From Bacillota bacterium (GTDB lineage: Bacteria; Bacillota; Clostridia; Acetivibrionales; DTU013), in NCBI GenBank assembly GCA_023426125.1, contig JAFABI010000064.1:1-8878 (forward strand): a DNA stretch of 8,878 nucleotides, read 5' to 3'. Under the pieces are notes generated by a model. It searched no databases. It was not told the origin of the DNA and saw nothing but the letters and a program-made list of their open reading frames with translations. Position numbers and translations under genes: made by a program. This document shows, one piece after another, positions 5,753 to 8,878 of the stretch; within the stretch, counting starts at the first letter, position 1, and each line of letters opens with the position of its first letter.

Positions 5753-8221
5753 TAGACGCAACACGTCGGCGGTAATCATGCTGCTGATCGGATCGCGTAG
5801 GCATAGATCCTGCAGGGCCAGGACCATGCAGTCCACGGCGTCGTCGTTACGTGTGTCGGGGAACCCGATGATCTCGGAGACGATGGGCTTGATCGCCGGC
5901 ATGTCGTCCGGGTGCGGCAGCATGACCTGGCCGTTCTCCCAGACCCACGATACGGCCGAGGCGCGCGATTCTTTCGAGCCCGAGGGTGGCACGCCGACAA
6001 TGCCGGGGATGTGCGCCGATAGCTGATCGATCAACGCCGGGCCGTTGGCCGCGTCCTCGATGAGAACGCGGCCCACCTGCTTGTGGGCCCGCTTGAGATC
6101 CACGATCGCCGCGGCCGTGCGGGTGAAACTGAGCTTCTCGCGGCGCATGGCCAGCAGCCACACGCGACCGTCGACGGTCTTGCCCCACACGCCGGCCGCC
6201 ACGTAGTCGCTCGACTTCTTGTCCTTGAATGCGGCGTCGACCGACAGCACGACCTTGATGAAGTGCGGCGGCAGGTCGGCGCGTCGGTAGTAGCGCACCC
6301 CATCCGGGTTGAAGATCGCGCCAAGGGCTGCGAGCGGAGCCTGCTGGTACATGGCCGCCCACCACGAGGCCGCCATGGTGGCCATGATCTCGCGCAGCTT
6401 TTCCTCGGTATGCAGCGCCGGGACCAGCGGGCCAACCGGCTGGTCCGGGTTGTAGCCCACCTCGTCGGGATAGTTGAGCGCGACGAACTGCAGGCGCCGG
6501 TAGCTGGCTTTTCCGACATGCTTGTCGTGGACGCGGGCGATCAAGTCGTGCGCCGACCATGGCGTGCCCATGATGACCTGACCGGACCGCTGCTGCAGCC
6601 GGGTCGTGAAAACCGCGTCGTACCAGGATTCCAGGCCGTCCTGGGTGGTCTGGCTGAGCGCTTCCAGGGCGTCCTTGGTCGGGTCGTCTATCAGGCCCAC
6701 GTGCACGGACTTGCCGGTCAGCGGTCCGCCCACGCCGACCGCGTACAGCTCGCCGGCCGGAGTGGTGAACTCGTCCGCGCGCTGCACGCCGGTGCGGAAG
6801 CCCAGCATCGAGGCGTGCGGGAATATCTCCCGGAAGATCGGTTCGGCCATGATCGCCTTGGCATCGCGGGCGTTCGCGGCAGCGCGCGACAGCGCGTAGG
6901 ACGCGCAGGCGATGTTGGCTTGGCCAAGCTGCGGACCAAGCCGGCCGAATAGGTACGGCGGCAGGCATCGGGAAATCAACGAGGAATTGTGCGTCGGGAC
7001 AAGCTTGTCGCCGACCAGGTACATGCCGTCGGGGTGCGCCACCTGGATGCAGCGGCCCGGCCCGAAGGACCCGCGCTCAATGCTCACGACCGATCGACGG
7101 CGCTTTTGCGTCGCAGGCTTGAACGCGGCCCGATAGCGGTCCACAGCGCAGGGCACCACTATGTCGGGCTGGAAGCAAACTTGCGCCACGCGCTTCACGC
7201 CTTGAATGCCCGAAGTCGTGAGATGCGGGTCGAACCACGTAGTTGTCACGCGCCAGCCGAAGGTAGCAACCAGCCGTTCCACCGACCGCACCAGCTCCGG
7301 CTCGGTATTCGAGAACGTGACGCGCCCGTTGGCTGGATAGACGTAGCCATCCGAGTCAATCAGCCCTGCCAGCAGCTCCAACCGTTGCTGATAGCTTGCC
7401 GTGAAATAGGCATCCGGGATTCGCTTCGGGTCCGCCATCCCGTTGCACAGCATGCCAGCCTGGCGGAGCGCGTCGCGCAGGCCCGGAAAATTTGCGTGCA
7501 CGTCGTTTTCGTTGCACCGCCACGTCGCGCCTAGCGGGTATCCGCACGCTTCCACAGCGTCCAGCATGGCCGCATCGCCGCGGGCCACTGTGACGCGACC
7601 CGATGTACGCTCACCATCGCCGAGCCAAACGCCAAGCGCATAGGGAGCCACGGGCAAGGCCGCGGTCTCATTGCGCAACGGCGCGACCGGTGGTAGCTGA
7701 AACTGAGCTCGCGAGCCGCGGCGGCCACGTTCACCGTGCCACAACCCTGCGGCCAGCATCTCCTGCGTTTCCATGACGCGTATCCGCTTGCGTCCGTGCC
7801 GCACCTGCCACTCGTGGCGGCTGTGCGTGTCGATGACCGATCCGTCCGCCAGCGTTACGCGCATGTCTGACTCGCAGTCGGGGGACAGCGCCACGACTGG
7901 CGTGTTGGTGCCATCGGGTCGGTACACCCGATCACCGACCCGCAAATCGCCGTGCGTGATCCACCCGCGATTCTGCGTGAGAACCGGGACGTGGTGGGCT
8001 ATTTCCTTGCCATGCTGCGGGGGGCCGGTCAGCACCAGCACCGGCCGCTTGCCGGCTATAACGTCCTCGACGAACTGGTCTACGGCCCGGCAGACCTCCA
8101 GCGAAAAGTAGCTGTGAACGAACCTAGGCCGGTGTACCGCCGTGACAAAGGCCGCAAAATTCGTTCGGGCCGCCAGGATAAGCGCCAGGACCGTATCGGG
8201 TTGGGCGAGCGTGCGAATCAC
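5723..8221 (-). CDS. terL: Terminase large subunit, intein-interrupted precursor
   Basis: An 832-residue precursor of the ATPase/nuclease that cuts concatemeric DNA and pumps it into the procapsid. After removal of residues 73-412 the mature enzyme would be 492 residues, normal for TerL. Walker A is split: GPPQHGK (66-72) before the intein and Ser413 after it. Walker B is VGLIDD at 508-513. IMGTPWSAHDLI at 549-560 fits the motif III region. The C-terminal RNase H-like nuclease shows candidate metal ligands Asp662 (LSVDAAF), Glu722/Asp723 (VLIEDAANG) and Asp793/Asp794 (RNDDAVD). The GTG at 8221 is chosen because it overlaps the small terminase stop as GTGA, with a G-rich stretch just upstream. 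The frame stays open for another 174 codons, but these are arginine-rich shadow of the upstream gene. The C-terminal AGRPPVGRR and the TAG stop are encoded by the 11-bp repeat. Confidence 0.95.
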   Translation of the reverse strand: MIRTLAQPDTVLALILAARTNFAAFVTAVHRPRFVHSYFSLEVCRAVDQFVEDVIAGKRPVLVLTGPPQHGKEIAHHVPVLTQNRGWITHGDLRVGDRVYRPDGTNTPVVALSPDCESDMRVTLADGSVIDTHSRHEWQVRHGRKRIRVMETQEMLAAGLWHGERGRRGSRAQFQLPPVAPLRNETAALPVAPYALGVWLGDGERTSGRVTVARGDAAMLDAVEACGYPLGATWRCNENDVHANFPGLRDALRQAGMLCNGMADPKRIPDAYFTASYQQRLELLAGLIDSDGYVYPANGRVTFSNTEPELVRSVERLVATFGWRVTTTWFDPHLTTSGIQGVKRVAQVCFQPDIVVPCAVDRYRAAFKPATQKRRRSVVSIERGSFGPGRCIQVAHPDGMYLVGDKLVPTHNSSLISRCLPPYLFGRLGPQLGQANIACASYALSRAAANARDAKAIMAEPIFREIFPHASMLGFRTGVQRADEFTTPAGELYAVGVGGPLTGKSVHVGLIDDPTKDALEALSQTTQDGLESWYDAVFTTRLQQRSGQVIMGTPWSAHDLIARVHDKHVGKASYRRLQFVALNYPDEVGYNPDQPVGPLVPALHTEEKLREIMATMAASWWAAMYQQAPLAALGAIFNPDGVRYYRRADLPPHFIKVVLSVDAAFKDKKSSDYVAAGVWGKTVDGRVWLLAMRREKLSFTRTAAAIVDLKRAHKQVGRVLIEDAANGPALIDQLSAHIPGIVGVPPSGSKESRASAVSWVWENGQVMLPHPDDMPAIKPIVSEIIGFPDTRNDDAVDCMVLALQDLCLRDPISSMITADVLRLAGRPPVGRR
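6986..8005 (-). mobile_element. Intein with LAGLIDADG homing endonuclease, class 3 (WCT) signature
   Basis: A 340-residue in-frame insertion, precursor residues Glu73 to Asn412, lying exactly between Lys72 and Ser413 of the Walker A loop. Splicing motifs are block A with PVLT and GWITHGDLRVGDRVY (78-100), block B with THSRHEW (132-138), block F with RCIQVAHPDGMYLVGD (390-405), and block G with LVPTHN followed by Ser. The endonuclease is complete: block C YALGVWLGDG (Asp202), block D PKRIPDAYF, block E LLAGLIDSDGYV (Asp291), and a block H-like VERLVATFGW. The first residue is Glu, which cannot start class 1 splicing. Trp138 (B:12), Cys391 (F:4) and Thr410 (G:5) form the class 3 WCT set, in which the block F Cys is the first nucleophile. 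No stop or frameshift interrupts it, so splicing and homing are both plausible. Confidence 0.93.
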
Positions 8222-8685
8222 AGCGCCCCCGCGACTGCCAGCTCGCGGACCTGCTCGATGAGCTGCTGGCGCTGCTCGTCCGACAGCGAGTCGGCGAACG
8301 AGACCGTATTCGACACCTCCAGCACAGCCTTGTCGAACCCGAGGATCTTGGTCAGCTGCGCAAACGCCTGGGTCTTGCCGCGAAAGCGCGGGACCAGCTG
8401 GCCCTGTTTGTAGTCCCAGCCCTCGATGAGCCGGCCGACGCGCGGCGTCTGCAGGGCCGCCATGTCGAAGACGAACGACTCGATTGCCCCGACCCCGCCG
8501 CACTGCGCGCACGTAGCGTCGGTGCCGTCCTCCGCGTCGCCGACGATGCCGACGCCCTTGCACACCGGGCAGCCGACCGCCGCCGCCTTCACGACGCGCG
8601 ACAAGTCGGCGTTTACCAGGTCCACCAGATCGGCGACGAGGGACGCCTTGACCGGCTGGAGGTCGATGGCAGGAAGCGCACACAT
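8218..8685 (-). CDS. Probable terminase small subunit with DnaJ-type zinc motif
   Basis: A 155-residue protein encoded immediately before terL and overlapping it by GTGA, the usual place for the DNA-recognition subunit of terminase. Residues 39-46 (CPVCKGVG) and 59-66 (CAQCGGVG) form two CxxCxGxG knuckles, as in the zinc region of DnaJ, likely binding one Zn ion through Cys39, 42, 59 and 62. The following part, RLIEGWDYKQGQLVPRFRGKT (85-105) and AFAQLTKILGF (107-117), matches my recollection of phage packaging proteins with the pattern CxxCxGxG, then Asp/Leu, then K-x-x-A-x-x-x-x-x-x-x-LG. The C-terminus (133-150) is a charged helix, suited to oligomerisation or TerL contact. There is no strong Shine-Dalgarno sequence before ATG at 8685. 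The role rests mainly on context; a different regulatory protein is possible. Confidence 0.7.
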   Translation of the reverse strand: MCALPAIDLQPVKASLVADLVDLVNADLSRVVKAAAVGCPVCKGVGIVGDAEDGTDATCAQCGGVGAIESFVFDMAALQTPRVGRLIEGWDYKQGQLVPRFRGKTQAFAQLTKILGFDKAVLEVSNTVSFADSLSDEQRQQLIEQVRELAVAGAL

Positions 8686-8730
8686 GCCCGCAGCATACCG
8701 TTCGCGCCCGCCCCCGCGCTACCTGCACGC

Positions 8731-8743
8731 TTGCGTCACGCAA
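8731..8743. promoter_or_regulatory. 13-bp palindrome upstream of the small terminase gene
   Basis: TTGCGTCACGCAA has perfect 6-bp arms around one central base. It lies 45 bases upstream of the small terminase ATG and shares GCGTxACGCAA with 2842-2852. Such a dyad could bind a dimeric regulator controlling the late operon. No regulator gene is present in the window, so this is inferred only from symmetry and position. Confidence 0.4.
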
Positions 8744-8752
8744 ACGTAATGA

Positions 8753-8773
8753 ACAGAGGACAGAGGACAGAGG
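8753..8773. repeat. Three tandem copies of ACAGAGG
   Basis: Three exact 7-bp copies lie end to end, and the inverted core CCTCTG recurs once at 8866-8871. The tract marks the sharp change from GC-rich phage sequence to the AT-rich island. On the minus strand it reads as a polypyrimidine run. The function is unknown. Confidence 0.9.
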
Positions 8774-8850
8774 AAGAAAGATTTTAGATGACTGAAATCA
8801 AAATCTTTTGGAACTGATCTTTTTTTAGTTATATATAGTATTTGAACTTC
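8774..8850. promoter_or_regulatory. AT-rich island upstream of the terminase genes
   Basis: By count about 23 percent of these 77 bases are G or C, against roughly two thirds in the rest of the window. It contains a 9-bp inverted repeat (AAAGATTTT at 8777-8785 and AAAATCTTT at 8800-8808), a run of seven or more T, and TATATATA. No gene is visible. It could hold the promoter of the minus-strand operon (TATA-like hexamers are present, but no convincing -35 partner), a terminator for the preceding module, a terminase recognition site, or a junction with unrelated DNA. The remaining 28 bases to the window end show nothing further. Confidence 0.45.
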
Positions 8851-8878
8851 ATGTTCTGCCCTTTGCCTCTGCCGTTGC

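Noticed and set aside
5132..5775. Plus-strand frame ending in repeated LPAAYRRPTGG
   Set aside because: The peptide repeat is only the translation of the 11-bp DNA array, and the rest of the frame is shadow of the portal gene. No start signal is convincing.
8222..8743. A 174-codon upstream extension of the terminase reading frame
   Set aside because: It overlaps the small terminase gene completely in another frame, is extremely arginine/glycine-rich, and the GTG at 8221 in a GTGA overlap gives a normal TerL length.
8777..8808. Intrinsic terminator in the AT-rich island
   Set aside because: The 9-bp stem is almost all A/T with a 14-base loop, so it would be weak, and the T-run after it on the plus strand is 11 bases away.

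Overview
The window is the DNA-packaging and head-assembly module of a tailed double-stranded DNA phage or prophage. Apart from one small gene, every gene lies on the minus strand, so the module reads from high to low coordinates. The sequence is GC-rich, with strong G/C at third codon positions, which suggests a high-GC proteobacterial host. Burkholderiales- or Xanthomonadaceae-like hosts would fit, but nothing here identifies one, and no integrase or attachment site is visible.

Layout in transcription order. At 8686-8878 there is a leader containing a striking AT-rich island, three copies of a 7-bp repeat and a 13-bp palindrome. Next is a small-terminase-like gene with a DnaJ-type zinc motif (8218-8685). 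It overlaps by GTGA the large terminase gene (5723-8221). The large terminase is interrupted in its Walker A loop by a 340-residue intein carrying a LAGLIDADG homing endonuclease (6986-8005). An 11-bp tandem repeat (5668-5752) forms the 3' end of the terminase gene and the gap before the portal gene (4037-5626, DUF1073 type). The portal is followed after 2 bases by a Mu gpF/SPP1 gp7-like head morphogenesis gene (3111-4034). A small plus-strand ORF of unknown function (2875-3150) breaks the run. Then come a DUF2213 prohead protease/scaffold-like gene (1651-2793), a head cement protein gene (1116-1625) and a DUF2184 major capsid gene (80-1087). The module closes on a strong intrinsic terminator (20-50).

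Together the products make a procapsid: capsid protein assembles around the portal with the DUF2213 protein as likely scaffold/protease and the gpF-like protein as minor component. The terminase pair then cuts and pumps DNA through the portal, and the cement protein stabilises the expanded head.

The most notable element is the intein. Its first residue is glutamate, which cannot act as the nucleophile of ordinary (class 1) splicing. It does carry Trp, Cys and Thr at the three positions that define class 3 inteins. The 11-bp repeat, close to one DNA helical turn and built so that every minus-strand frame meets TAG, is the second feature deserving attention.
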